64,000 nucleotides of DNA from Clostridia bacterium (lineage in GTDB: Bacteria; Bacillota; Clostridia; Christensenellales; CAG-138). The notes beneath the pieces were generated by a model, which was not told the origin of the DNA, did not search any database, and saw only the letters and a list, made by a program, of their open reading frames with translations. Both the position numbers and the translations under genes were made by a program. Shown in pieces: positions 55,159-64,000 of the stretch (position 1 is its first letter; each line of letters begins with the position of its first letter). The stretch is from contig JAFWVQ010000034.1 of the NCBI GenBank assembly GCA_017523925.1, positions 1 through 64,000 on the forward strand, in the 5' to 3' direction.

Positions 55159-55914
55159 ATGAACTTTCTAAAAGACCTGCTGCTGGCCGCTCAAAACGGC
55201 AGCTTCATCCTCGTTGCCGCCATCGTGACGGCGGCGGTCATCCTTATCGCGCTTCTGTTTCAGCGCCTTGTATTCAAGGGCCGCATTCAAAACGTGGACT
55301 GCACGCGCCGCATCACCTACACGGCGATGTTTTCAAGCATCGCGGGCGTGCTGATGCTGCTTGAGCTGCCGCTCTTCTTCGCGCCGGGCTTCTATAAGCT
55401 GGACCTTTCCGAGCTGCCCGTGATGATCTGCGCCTTCTTCCTCGGGCCGCTCTACGGCGTTATCGCGGAATTCCTCAAGGTCATCATCCATCTTTTGCTC
55501 AAAGGCACCTCGACCGCGTTCGTTGGCGATTTTGCGAACTTCATCATCGGCTGCACCTTCATTCTGCCCGCAAGCATCATCTATCATTATAAGCCCAGCC
55601 GCAAGAGCGCGCTGATCGGCCTTATCACCGGAACGCTCTGCATGACCGTTTTCGGAAGCGCCTTCAACGGCCTCTACCTCATCCCCAAGTTTGCCATGCT
55701 CTTCTTCCCCGACCGGGAATACAAGGCCGCCATCGATATCATCGTGGGCATGGGCAAAGCGGTGAATAAGAATATCACGAGCGTTAGTTCGCTGGTAATG
55801 TGGGCGGTCGTGCCGTTCAACCTCGTTAAGGGCATCATCGTTTCGCTGATCACCTTCTTCATCTACAAGCCCATCTCCAAGGCGCTGAAGATCGAACGGC
55901 ATAAAAAAGCATGA
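55159..55914 (+). CDS. ribU: Riboflavin ECF transporter S component RibU
   Basis: A 251-residue integral membrane protein with about six hydrophobic segments. The family features are present: RRITYTAMFSSIAGVLMLLE, the substrate-side LDLSELPVMICAFFLGPLYGVIAEFLK and GDFANFIIGCTF. It binds riboflavin and works with a shared energising module (EcfA/A'/T) encoded elsewhere. The ATG at 55159 follows CGGAGG by 7 nt. Control by the FMN riboswitch upstream is strong support for the substrate. Confidence 0.95.
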   Translation: MNFLKDLLLAAQNGSFILVAAIVTAAVILIALLFQRLVFKGRIQNVDCTRRITYTAMFSSIAGVLMLLELPLFFAPGFYKLDLSELPVMICAFFLGPLYGVIAEFLKVIIHLLLKGTSTAFVGDFANFIIGCTFILPASIIYHYKPSRKSALIGLITGTLCMTVFGSAFNGLYLIPKFAMLFFPDREYKAAIDIIVGMGKAVNKNITSVSSLVMWAVVPFNLVKGIIVSLITFFIYKPISKALKIERHKKA

Positions 55915-55930
55915 TCGGCTCAAGCTTGCG

Positions 55931-55962
55931 CCGCCTTCCCTCAGCGGGAGGGCGGATTTTCT
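55931..55962 (+). terminator. Terminator of ribU
   Basis: CCGCCTTCCC (55931-55940) pairs with GGGAGGGCGG (55946-55955, one wobble), followed by ATTTTCTTTT. Confidence 0.85.
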
Positions 55963-55989
55963 TTTCGGCGCGATCGCCCCAACTAAACA

Positions 55990-56013
55990 GGCCCCCGCAT
56001 TCGAGCGGGAGCC
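55990..56013 (-). terminator. Terminator of the sixth dockerin gene
   Basis: GGCCCCCGC/GCGGGAGCC with a six-base ATTCGA loop (one mismatch), followed on the minus strand by TGTTTAGTT. Confidence 0.65.
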
Positions 56014-56036
56014 TAAATAGCAATAGCCTTGTTTTA

Positions 56037-57614
56037 TCAATTCTCGATGGGGAAGCTGTCGATGAGGCCCATCGCCTTGCGGAGGATGAGCAGAGCGTCG
56101 ATGATGGTGGCTTCGCCGTCACCGTCGACCTCGGCCTGTGCAAGCTCCGCATCGTTGAGCTCGATAAGACCCATCGCATAGCGCAGCGCCATGAGCGCAT
56201 CCGCGGTATCCACGCTGCCGTTGTTGTTCACGTCGCCGATAACGTCGCTCGGCTCGACATCGGCCTCGGGGACCTGAACGTTGTCGATCATGAAGCAGTC
56301 GCCGGGCTTATCGACGGAGCCGTCCTTATGATAGGTCCAGGTTAGGGTATGCTCGCCCGCCGCGAGGGGCTCGGAGGTGAAGAGCTCCCACTCCTCGTTC
56401 TGATAAGCGCCCCAGTAGCCGACGCGCTCACCGTCGATCGCGAATTCGCAGTAATCCCAATAAGTGCTGGTGCCCTCGCCCCATGCTTTGAACTCGAAGG
56501 AAACGACCGCGCCTTCTTCAACGTTCACGGTGGCGGAAAGCACGGAGTTGCTGTTGCTGACGCCCGCGTTGGAGCTCTTAGCGTACAGCCTGCCGTCCTC
56601 ATCTTCAACGCCGACCCAGGGATAGTCGCCCTCGGTCTCGAAGTGGATGTTTCCGCCCTCAACATTCAGCGCAAGGTCGAGATCGATGGGCTCGGTAACG
56701 AAGAAGTCCACGGTCGCAAACACAATCTCGTCCGCCTCGATGGAGATGGGTCCGACATAGGCAGCGTTGCCGTTTACGGTAACGCGCGTATCCTCCGCGA
56801 AGGTGTAGCCCTCGTTCGCGGCGATAACGAAGAACATGAAGTAGCCGTACTGCTCATTGTCGAAAATGTCGCCTTCTTCGAGCATAGCGCCGTCAAGATC
56901 CATTTCCCAGTTCCAGTCGGTGTAGGTGAGCGTGTAGTTCGCGCTCGCGGGAACGGTCACATCGTAGGAGGGAGCTGCACCCCAAACGGGCTCAACGAAA
57001 TTGCTGATGGAAACATTACTGATAACGCTCGGATCGGCCATGCCTTCGATGATCTCGATGTCGATACCGTCCTGGGTGCCGTAAATCGCGGGGGAGAAGA
57101 TGTAGGTATAGCCCGCTTCAAAGGTGTAGTCGTCCGCACGGCCCGGAACGGTGCCGTTATCGGAAGCGATCCAGATGGTGCCGCTGACGGGCTCGGGATT
57201 GGTTATCATGTAGTCGTAGGTGCCGGCGGGAACGGTGATCATAACGGTGTTTTCAACAACGATATGCTGCGCGTTCGCGGAGCAGTCCGCATCCTCGGGG
57301 ATGCTGTACTCAAAGTCCGCATAGCTCGTTCCGTTGTACGGGCCGGTGGCGGAGATGATATCGCCGTATGCGGTAGCATCCGCATCGAGCAGCATCTGAT
57401 AGCCGGTGCCGTCGCCCCAGATATCCTCGGGAACGTTCAGAACTACGGTCGCCTCGTTATCGGCGGGCTGAATGAGCTTTTCCGTTGCCGGAGAGGATTT
57501 CTCGGTTGCCGGAGAGGACTTTGCTTCGTTCCTTGCCTGAGCGAGGCCCGCAGCGGGAAGCATGCTGAGCGCTAAAACGGCAGCAACGATGATGCTGATG
57601 AGTTTCTTGGTCAT
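56037..57614 (-). CDS. Secreted dockerin protein with DUF2436 and YPW modules
   Basis: A 525-residue secreted protein: signal peptide (1-25); short repeat SSPATEKSSPATEK; DUF2436-like module (about 52-195; DIWGDGTGYQMLLDAD, ITVPAGTYDYMITNP, IWIASDNG); WG Ig-like module (about 200-310; EPVWGAAPSYDVTVP); YPW module (about 318-445; DYPWVGV, NAGVSNS, KAWGEG, GEHTLTW); dockerin with loops DVNNNGSVDTAD and EVDGDGEATIID; tail SFPIEN. DUF2436 otherwise occurs between adhesin modules of gingipains, here without them. The second dockerin loop starts with Glu instead of Asp, which could weaken calcium binding. GGAGG is 7 nt before the ATG. Confidence 0.9.
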   Translation of the reverse strand: MTKKLISIIVAAVLALSMLPAAGLAQARNEAKSSPATEKSSPATEKLIQPADNEATVVLNVPEDIWGDGTGYQMLLDADATAYGDIISATGPYNGTSYADFEYSIPEDADCSANAQHIVVENTVMITVPAGTYDYMITNPEPVSGTIWIASDNGTVPGRADDYTFEAGYTYIFSPAIYGTQDGIDIEIIEGMADPSVISNVSISNFVEPVWGAAPSYDVTVPASANYTLTYTDWNWEMDLDGAMLEEGDIFDNEQYGYFMFFVIAANEGYTFAEDTRVTVNGNAAYVGPISIEADEIVFATVDFFVTEPIDLDLALNVEGGNIHFETEGDYPWVGVEDEDGRLYAKSSNAGVSNSNSVLSATVNVEEGAVVSFEFKAWGEGTSTYWDYCEFAIDGERVGYWGAYQNEEWELFTSEPLAAGEHTLTWTYHKDGSVDKPGDCFMIDNVQVPEADVEPSDVIGDVNNNGSVDTADALMALRYAMGLIELNDAELAQAEVDGDGEATIIDALLILRKAMGLIDSFPIEN

Positions 57615-57663
57615 ATTGGTTCCTCCAAATAATGTTTTCGGCGCAGTTTATGTGCGCTTTTAT

Positions 57664-57692
57664 ATTATATCAGCTCATGCTTCGTAATTCAA
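57664..57692 (-). promoter_or_regulatory. Promoter of the sixth dockerin gene
   Basis: Minus-strand TTGAAT (57687-57692), 17 bp, extended -10 CTGATATAAT (hexamer 57664-57669), the pattern shared by the dockerin genes. Confidence 0.75.
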
Positions 57693-57768
57693 GCAGAAAA
57701 AGAAGGAGCTGTCCTCCCGTGCACCGAAAAACAGATTTATTCTCCCCCTTGCAAGGCATAAAAAAGCA

Positions 57769-57825
57769 GAAATTCCCTCGGAATTTCCACCTCAACTATT
57801 CACTATTCACTATTCACTGTTCACT
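57769..57825. repeat. Dispersed hairpin + ACTATTC repeat (copy 4)
   Basis: GAAATTCC (57769-57776), CTC loop, GGAATTTC (57780-57787), then CACCTCAACTATTCACTATTC iterations to about 57825. It lies between a promoter and a terminator rather than at a stop codon. Confidence 0.88.
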
Positions 57826-57834
57826 AAAAGCACC

Positions 57835-57864
57835 CCCGCCGACCTGCTCACGCAGGTCGGCGGG
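57835..57864 (-). terminator. Terminator of the seventh dockerin gene
   Basis: CCCGCCGACCTGC (57835-57847) pairs perfectly with GCAGGTCGGCGGG (57852-57864); GGTGCTTTTAG follows on the minus strand. Confidence 0.8.
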
Positions 57865-57886
57865 AAAAACTAACCATTGTAAATAA

Positions 57887-60800
57887 TTATGCTTCCTCTG
57901 CGGGGAAGGTCTCGATCAGCCCCATCGCATGACGGAGGATGAGGAGGGGATCCGCAACGGTGACTTCACCCTCGCCGGTGACGTCGGCCTGTGCAAGCTG
58001 ATCTTCATTCAGCTCGATGAGACCCATCACGTAGCGAAGTGCCATCAGTGCGTCCGCAGTGGTGACTTCGCCATCCAGATCCACGTCGCCGATTATGCCG
58101 GTCGGGGGAAGCTCGCCCTCGGTGATCTCCACGTTATCAACCATGAAGCAGTCGCCGGGCTTGCTTACGCTGCTGTCCTTATGGAACTTCCAGGTGAGGG
58201 TGTGCTCGCCTGCGGTCATGGGCTCGGAGGTGAAGAGCTCCCACTCCTCGTTCTGATAAGCGCCCCAGTAGCCGACGCGCTGGCCGTCGATCGCGAATTC
58301 GCAGTAATCCCAGAAGGTGCCGGTGCCTTCGCCCCAAGCCTGGAACTCGAAGGAAACAACGTCGCCCGCGTTCGCGGTGATGGTGGTGGTGAGGATGGAT
58401 TCGCTGGAGTTCACGCCTGCGTTGCCGCTCATGGCGTAGAGCCTTCCGCTCTCCTCATCGTTGACAACGATCCAGGGATAATCGCCTTCGCTCTCGAAGT
58501 GGAGCTCGCCGCCTTCAACATTGAGCGCCTCGTCAAGGGAGGGCGCGGGAGCGGGCTCTTCAACCACGAACTCGGTGCTCTCCATGTGGAAGAGCTCGGG
58601 GAAGGAGTAGCAGAAGATCGGAAGACCAACGAGGTCGCTGCCGCCGTTGATGATCATGGTGGTGTCGGAAACGGCGCCGAACTCATAGCCCTCCTCGGGC
58701 TCGAACTCGAATACCACGTAGTAGGTGCCGGGGGTGATTACGTAGTCGCCGTCGATGATCGCCTTGCCCATGGTGTGCCACTCGACCTTGGTCAGGGTGT
58801 AATGCGCATCCTCGGGAACGGTAACGTCCATATCGGGGGTGCCGCCGAGAACGGGCGCGTCAAGGCCGATGATCTCAACGGTGTCGATAACGATGGGATC
58901 GGTGGGCTCGGAGCCGCCGCCGCTTACCTCGATATCATCGATAAGAGCGATGAACATATCGGTGCAGTTGTAGTGGCGGAACGCAACGTTGATGGTCTGA
59001 CCGGCATAAGCGGAGAGATCAATGGTGAACTGCTGATAGGCGGTGGGGGTCATCTGACCGAAGAGCTCGTCGCTCCAGGTCTCGCCGCCGTCGGTGGACA
59101 CGTAAACACCAACGTAGTCATCGGTGTAGCTGGGATCCTGAGCTTGCATCCAGAAGCTGATGAAGCTGCCGTTGAACTCGGGGGTGACCATCCAGTTGTC
59201 GGGGGTGAGCGCCATGTCGGTATCGTTGTCAAAGGACTCGGATGCCGCAACGCCATCGCCGCTGTGGGCGGTTAAGTTGGCCGAACCGGTGTTCACATGC
59301 CAATACCAGTTGTAGCCGTCGCCATCCTGATCGAGGAAGGTGAAGCCCTGTTCCACGGGATCGGTCTCGAAGTCCCAAATGGTGGCGTTGGGATCGTGAT
59401 ACATAGCCCTGATGGTGGTGTCGGCGTAAACCGCAGCGCCATCGTAATCCCAACCGGTGAATTCGAAGCCTGCATGCTCGGGAGCGGTGGGGAAGGTGCT
59501 CTCGTCGAGAACGGTGCCGGCCTCAACGGTCTGAGTGCCGAGAACGGTGCTGTAAAGACCGTCAACGAAGGTAACGGTCACGTCGGGCATCTCGATGGGA
59601 TCGATGGGGAGATCGTTCTTGATGTAGAGGGAAGTAACCTCCGCACCGCCGGGGCCGATATCGCCAAGCAGCTCGGCGGAAGCGGTCTGGGGATCAACAA
59701 CGTAGAGGCCGTGGCTGCTCGCGCTGTCGATCTGCGCCCAGTAGATCTTTTCGGTCTCAAAGTCGTAGGTCATTGACTGAACGTAGTTCACAGAGAGGCC
59801 GGTGGAGCCGATCAAAGTGGTCGAACCGTTGGTGAGATCGAGCGCCATGAGATTGCCCCCGCTGGTCATGGTGTAGGCATTGCCCTCCTGATCGATGGCA
59901 AGAATAAAGAGGACGTTTTCATTGTCTATGGGTGCCACAACGGTGGGAACGCCGGTTGCCAGATCAACGGTAACGATCTCGCGGTTGGTGCTCAGACCGT
60001 ACATGGTCTGGTTCGCATGGTTGTACGCCATACCGATGACACCGCCCACGCTGTCCGCATTGGTGCCGGTGAAGCTGACGGAGTAGGTCTCGGGATCCAT
60101 AATGTAGAAATTATTGCCGCCGCCTTCATTGTAGATGTAGCCGTAGACGCTGCCGCCCGCGAATGCGCCTGCCCAAGCATCGCCTTCCATTGCGCCGAGA
60201 ACGGCGGCGACGGAAGGATCGTAATCGGCGAAGCCGATCCAGTTGCCCTCAAGACCGGAGGAAGCCATGTCATAGGTCGCAAAGCCCTCGAGGTTGACGG
60301 TGGGAAGCGCCTCGGTTACGGTAACGGTGGCGGTGCCGGAAACGGTGGGGACCGCAGCACTGGTAACGGTGATGGTGGTGGTGCCTTCGGCAACGCCGGT
60401 CACAACGCCGTTTGCATCAACGGTCGCGATGGAAGTATCGGCGATGGAGAAGGTAACGCTCTTGTCGTAAGCCGAAGCGGGAAGAACCTCGTAGGAAACG
60501 GTAGCCCTGCGGCCTTCGGGAACGCTTACGGGATCAACGTTGATGGACTCAGCCGCAGCGGGCTGGCCAACGTAAACGTTATCTACCGCGAAATAGTCGC
60601 CGGTGGGGTTGACGCTGCTGTCCTTGGTGTAGGACCAGGTCAGGGTATGTTCGCCGGGGGTGAGCTCGGTTGTGAAAGCTTCCCACTCCACGTTGGCATA
60701 AGCGCCCTTGCTCAAAACAACGCTGCCGTCGATGGCGAATTCGCACTTATCCCAGTAGGTGTTGGAGCCTTCGCCCCATGCCTTGAAATCGAACTGGACG

Positions 60801-61117
60801 ATATCGCCTTCGACCGCGGTCGCGGTGGTGCTGACGGCGGAAGTGGAGCTGCTGACGCCCGCGTTGCTGCTCTTTGCAGCATCGCCGTCAACTACCCAGG
60901 GGTAGGTGCCCTCGGAAACGAACACGAGCTCGCCTCCGGGAACGTTCAGCGCCTCGTTGAGGTCCGCCGCATCGCGGGTGGATTCACGGGGCATCAGGGA
61001 AGCGGTCGTATTGGGCCGCTCTGCGCCGCGATTTCCATCGCTTGCGAATGCCGCTGCGGGAATGATGCTGAGAACCATCATTACCGCAACGAAGATGCTG
61101 ATAAGCTTCTTAGTCAT
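57887..61117 (-). CDS. Large secreted dockerin protein with YPW, Big2, propeller-like and adhesin modules
   Basis: A 1076-residue secreted protein. Approximate order: signal peptide (1-25); YPW module (55-190; TYPWVV, KAWGEG); Big_2 Ig-like domain (about 195-275; SVPEGRRATVSYEVLP, VATVDANGVVTGVAEGTTTI-type text); a ~220-residue region with repeated short strands suggesting a beta-propeller (about 285-505); InlB-like repeat (about 510-575; AGFEFTGWDYDG); cleaved-adhesin module (about 578-735; FLDQDGDGYNWYW, INVAFRHYNCTD); WG Ig-like module (about 745-855); YPW module (about 870-1000); dockerin with loops DVDLDGEVTTAD and DVTGEGEVTVAD; tail TFPAEEA. No enzyme motif is seen. Its last third is nearly identical to the neighbouring 61402-63037 gene. 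Confidence 0.88.
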   Translation of the reverse strand: MTKKLISIFVAVMMVLSIIPAAAFASDGNRGAERPNTTASLMPRESTRDAADLNEALNVPGGELVFVSEGTYPWVVDGDAAKSSNAGVSSSTSAVSTTATAVEGDIVQFDFKAWGEGSNTYWDKCEFAIDGSVVLSKGAYANVEWEAFTTELTPGEHTLTWSYTKDSSVNPTGDYFAVDNVYVGQPAAAESINVDPVSVPEGRRATVSYEVLPASAYDKSVTFSIADTSIATVDANGVVTGVAEGTTTITVTSAAVPTVSGTATVTVTEALPTVNLEGFATYDMASSGLEGNWIGFADYDPSVAAVLGAMEGDAWAGAFAGGSVYGYIYNEGGGNNFYIMDPETYSVSFTGTNADSVGGVIGMAYNHANQTMYGLSTNREIVTVDLATGVPTVVAPIDNENVLFILAIDQEGNAYTMTSGGNLMALDLTNGSTTLIGSTGLSVNYVQSMTYDFETEKIYWAQIDSASSHGLYVVDPQTASAELLGDIGPGGAEVTSLYIKNDLPIDPIEMPDVTVTFVDGLYSTVLGTQTVEAGTVLDESTFPTAPEHAGFEFTGWDYDGAAVYADTTIRAMYHDPNATIWDFETDPVEQGFTFLDQDGDGYNWYWHVNTGSANLTAHSGDGVAASESFDNDTDMALTPDNWMVTPEFNGSFISFWMQAQDPSYTDDYVGVYVSTDGGETWSDELFGQMTPTAYQQFTIDLSAYAGQTINVAFRHYNCTDMFIALIDDIEVSGGGSEPTDPIVIDTVEIIGLDAPVLGGTPDMDVTVPEDAHYTLTKVEWHTMGKAIIDGDYVITPGTYYVVFEFEPEEGYEFGAVSDTTMIINGGSDLVGLPIFCYSFPELFHMESTEFVVEEPAPAPSLDEALNVEGGELHFESEGDYPWIVVNDEESGRLYAMSGNAGVNSSESILTTTITANAGDVVSFEFQAWGEGTGTFWDYCEFAIDGQRVGYWGAYQNEEWELFTSEPMTAGEHTLTWKFHKDSSVSKPGDCFMVDNVEITEGELPPTGIIGDVDLDGEVTTADALMALRYVMGLIELNEDQLAQADVTGEGEVTVADPLLILRHAMGLIETFPAEEA

Positions 61118-61169
61118 GTTTCTTCCTCCAAAAAATTTTATTGTGGACGCAGCTATGCGCCTCGTTTAT

Positions 61170-61198
61170 ATTATATCAGTTTCCGACATGGGTTTCAA
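61170..61198 (-). promoter_or_regulatory. Promoter of the seventh dockerin gene
   Basis: Minus-strand TTGAAA (61193-61198), 17 bp, extended -10 CTGATATAAT (hexamer 61170-61175). Confidence 0.75.
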
Positions 61199-61319
61199 GT
61201 CATATTTTGAACATTATTTCTTTGGCGGCATGATTCGATATATTATTCCGCGTGCGCTTTTGCCGCTTTCCCCCGCCCCATCGTGCGTTTTTTACGGAAA
61301 ACGCCCCAAACGAAAAGCC

Positions 61320-61347
61320 GCCGACCCCCGCTTGAGCGAAGGTCGGC
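61320..61347 (-). terminator. Terminator of the eighth dockerin gene
   Basis: GCCGACC (61320-61326) and GGTCGGC (61341-61347) flank an inner CGCT/AGCG stem; GGCTTTTCG follows on the minus strand. Confidence 0.6.
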
Positions 61348-61401
61348 AAGGCCTGTTATTCAATCAAGTTGAAATTGAATTTGAGTTAAAGTGCGGGATC
61401 G

Positions 61402-63037
61402 TTATCGGTTCTCTGCGGGGAAGCCGTCGATAAGCCCCATCGCATAGCGGAGAATGAGCAGCGAATCGATGATGCTGATCTCGCCGTCGCCGGTGACGTC
61501 GGCCTGTGCAAGCTGATCTTCGGTCAATTCAGCAACGCCCATCATGTACCTGAGCCCCAGAAGCGCATCGGCGGTGGTGACTTCGCCGTCCAGGTCGATG
61601 TCGCCGAGGATGTCGGTCGGGGGAAGCTCGCCCTCGGTGATCTCCACGTTATCCACCGTGAAGAAGTCGCCGGTGGCGTTCACGCTGCTGTCCTTATGGA
61701 ACTTCCAGGTGAGGGTGTGCTCGCCTGCGGTGAGGGGCTCGGAGGTGAAGAGCTCCCAATCGTTCTGATAGGCGCCCCAATAGCAGACGCGCTGTCCGTC
61801 GATCGCGAATTCGCAGTAATCCCAGAAGGTGCCGGTGCCTTCGCCCCATGCCTTGTACTCGAAGGAAACGACGTCGCCCGCGTTCGCGGTGATGGTGGTG
61901 GTGAGGATGGATTCGCTGGAGTTCACGCCCGCGTTGCCGCTCTGAGCGTAGATCCTGTCGTCTTCCACAACAACGAACCAGGGATACTCGCCCTCGCTCT
62001 CGAAGTGGAGCTCGCCGCCCTCTACGTTCAGTGCCTCGTCAAGGGTGGGCATGGGAGCGGGCTCGGTCACGTAGAGGCCGATGGTGTAGAAGATCACCTG
62101 ATCGGAATAGAGGTAGGTGAAGTCTCCGTCAACAAGGGTCTGCTCGCCGTTGATGGTGATGACCACGTCCTCGGCGAACTCATACCCCTCGTTGGGATAA
62201 ATTTCGAAGCGCATGGTGTATTCGTAATCCTCGTGATCGAAGATATCGGTATCGGTAAGCTCGCCGAAGTCGTCCTCGGACCACCAGTACCAGATCGCGC
62301 TCGAAATGGTGTAGTTCGCGCCCTCGGGAACGGTGGCGCCGAAGAAGGGATTCGCGCCCCATACGGGCTCAACGAAGCCCTCGACCTCGATCGCGTCGAT
62401 GATATTGGGCTCGGTGGGATCGGTGGGGTCGGCGGGGTCGGAACTTTCGCCCGCAAGCACCTCAACGTCGTCGATGAAGAATCTCCACTGATCGGTGCAG
62501 TTGTAGTGACGGAAGGCGATATAAACGCTCTGCCCCGCATAGGCGGAAAGGTCTGCACTCTCAATGCTCCAGTTCTCATTGGAGGGGCTGGTGAGATCGT
62601 CGGTAACGGGCTGCATTTCCTCAAAACTATCCGTGGTGCCGACGTAGATGCGGTAGGTCTCGGGGTAGCTCGAGGAATAGGTCCTTACCGCATAGGAGAG
62701 GGTGATGCCGCCCTCGGGAAGCGCGATCGCGGGGGTGATCGCCCAGTTATCGGGGGGTGCGCGCGCCGCCGTCGTAGGAAGCGGAGGCTATCATATAGCT
62801 GCCGCTGTGTGCTGAAACTGCGGAGGAACGGTTCCATGTCAGGCCGTCGCCGTCCGCATCGATGAACTGCCAGCCGTCCTCAAGAGGATCGGTCTCAAAG
62901 TCCCAGATCACGACGCTTGTCTGATCCTTTGTTTCGGCGGCCGCAGCCCTGTTTTCCGCATCGGCGAATGCCGCTGCAGGGATAAGAGCCATGACCATGA
63001 GCGCAGAAACGATGATGCTGATGATCTTCTTAAACAT
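61402..63037 (-). pseudogene. Dockerin protein gene interrupted by a poly-G frameshift
   Basis: Two frames together encode a ~545-residue secreted protein: signal peptide from ATG 63037 (GGGAGG upstream), a cleaved-adhesin module (FIDADGDGLTWN ... DNWAITP ... VYIAFRHYNCTD), a WG Ig-like module (EPVWGANPFFGATVP), a YPW module, and a dockerin with loops DIDLDGEVTTAD and DVTGDGEISIID, tail GFPAENR. The first frame stops near 62745 at TP-R-stop; removing one base from the G6 run at 62752-62757 restores TPDNWAI, the motif found in all sister modules. It is either a sequencing/assembly indel, a real mutation, or slippage-based phase variation. The -10 box is also poorer than in the sisters. Confidence 0.85.
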
Positions 63038-63287
63038 AGGTTTTTCCTCCCGTAATGATTCGTTATTGCCGCGCAGGTCTTCCCTGCTCGACACCTATAT
63101 TTTGCAGACCTTATATATTTTTGCAAGTGCAAATTCGACTTTGTCGATATTTTTCTTTTTCACTTAATATATGCCGGGTTCGGCAACGCGTGATCCGCGC
63201 AGATGCGCGGCATGCGGGCATTCGTTTCGCTTAGCCTCGCTCTGCGCACATACGGTCGTTCAACGCGCCGTTGTAATGCTTTTTCGT

Positions 63288-64000
63288 TTACAGCCTCAGC
63301 GCGTCCTCAGGAAGCTCGGCGATAAGGTCGATCAACTCGAGAATCTCATTGCGCAATTCGCCCTTTATCACCGCTTTGAAATAGCAAAATATCGGCCACT
63401 GTACGACAAACACGATCCATGCGTACAGCGCGGCGGCACGCCTTTCCGCTTCGCTCGCTTCGTAATGCGCAAACATATGCGCCATGCTTTCGCGGAAGCC
63501 CTTCACCGCATGATCGAGCCTTGTTTTTGCACCGATCGGTTCTTTTTCGCTCTCTTCATAATCGGGCGAGGCCAAATTTGCAAGTTGATTTACGATAACC
63601 TCGGTTCCAGCAAGGTTGAAATCGATAAAGCCCGCGAAATGCCCGTCCCGAACAAGCAGGTTCGAGAAATTCTCGTCCCCTTGGAAAACGCAGCGCGGAA
63701 GGGCTTTATAGACCGCTTTCAGCTCAGTTCGAACGGCTTCATGCCTTTTTATAAGCTTATCAACAAGCGCGTTTTCGTTTCCACTTTGAAGAATCTCGAT
63801 CAGCTTATTGAAATTCTGCTGCTTTTCGTCGATCCCCTCCGGCATATCGAAGGGCGAGAGGTCGAAAAGGCTGTACATGCCGAAGGTTTCGGACAGGTCG
63901 ATGTTTTTATACTTATTGGCGAACGCGGCAACGCTCGAGCGCACCTCGCCGCATAGCGCCGCTTCCGCTTCGGGCTCAAGCTGCAAATCCGAAGCCAGCG
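63288..64000 (-). CDS. APH-family phosphotransferase (C-terminal part, cut by window edge)
   Basis: At least 237 codons of an aminoglycoside-phosphotransferase/choline-kinase-like protein, open to the right edge. The catalytic loop FQGDENFSNLLV with Asp and Asn and the metal-binding GFIDFNLAG (DFG-like Asp) are intact. The C-terminal helical lobe (WIVFVVQWPIFCYF) is typical. The N-terminal ATP-binding lobe is outside the window, so the start is unknown. The phosphate acceptor could be an antibiotic, a sugar or an amine; the sequence does not decide. It lies downstream of nothing visible and is separated by ~250 nt from the frameshifted dockerin gene. Confidence 0.85.
   Translation of the reverse strand, partial: LASDLQLEPEAEAALCGEVRSSVAAFANKYKNIDLSETFGMYSLFDLSPFDMPEGIDEKQQNFNKLIEILQSGNENALVDKLIKRHEAVRTELKAVYKALPRCVFQGDENFSNLLVRDGHFAGFIDFNLAGTEVIVNQLANLASPDYEESEKEPIGAKTRLDHAVKGFRESMAHMFAHYEASEAERRAAALYAWIVFVVQWPIFCYFKAVIKGELRNEILELIDLIAELPEDALRL

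Overview
This 64 kb window comes from the chromosome of a GC-rich, probably spore-forming Clostridia-type Bacillota. The evidence is a spoIIGA-sigE pair, strong AGGAGG ribosome binding sites, TTGACA-17-TATAAT promoters, a PadR/DUF1700/DUF4097 cassette, an FMN riboswitch with ribU, and type I dockerins with a cohesin. The species cannot be named from sequence alone; an uncultured gut or rumen lineage is my inference.

Layout. 1-2.8 kb: start of the S10 ribosomal operon (minus strand: rpsJ, rplC, rplD, rplW, rplB) behind a perfect promoter and a ~340 nt structured leader. 2.8-4.6 kb: an AT-rich island with two unknown small genes and a RelA/SpoT-type alarmone synthetase. 5-9.5 kb: two membrane-anchored unknowns, an M42 aminopeptidase, spoIIGA-sigE. 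9.8-12.4 kb: an AlgX/DHHW + MBOAT O-acetylation pair. 12.5-15.5 kb: a padR operon. 15.7-24.9 kb: three large secreted dockerin proteins. 25-36.8 kb: dnaA, two zinc-ribbon membrane proteins around an XRE regulator, gyrA, gyrB, recF, an M29 aminopeptidase. 37-41.1 kb: a tandem duplication of a lipoprotein gene plus an acetyltransferase tail. 41.5-48.5 kb: a membrane-anchored cohesin protein and two dockerin-bearing subtilisin-like proteases. 48.8-51.3 kb: a DUF4062-like/TPR protein. 51.5-55.9 kb: DUF2232, rplI, dnaB, FMN riboswitch, ribU. 56-63 kb: three more dockerin proteins, the last frameshifted. The right edge cuts an APH-type kinase.

The most striking content is a dispersed cohesin-dockerin system: one cohesin protein with a C-terminal membrane anchor and eight secreted dockerin proteins. 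No glycoside hydrolase catalytic domain is visible. The cargo instead consists of two S8 proteases and six multidomain proteins built from gingipain/HagA-type modules (about nine cleaved-adhesin/choice-of-anchor-J modules, two DUF2436-like modules), about ten copies of a YPW-signature beta module and about ten copies of a WG-type Ig-like module. The five intact non-protease dockerin genes share a TTGNAN-17-TGATATAATAT promoter and all six share a C-terminal FP-x-E tail. I infer a surface complex devoted to adhesion and proteolysis rather than to plant fibre.

A second recurring structure is a dispersed intergenic repeat: a GAAATTCC/GGAATTTC hairpin followed by ACTATTC iterations. It abuts gene 3' ends and supplies the stop codons of recF and of two acetyltransferase tails.
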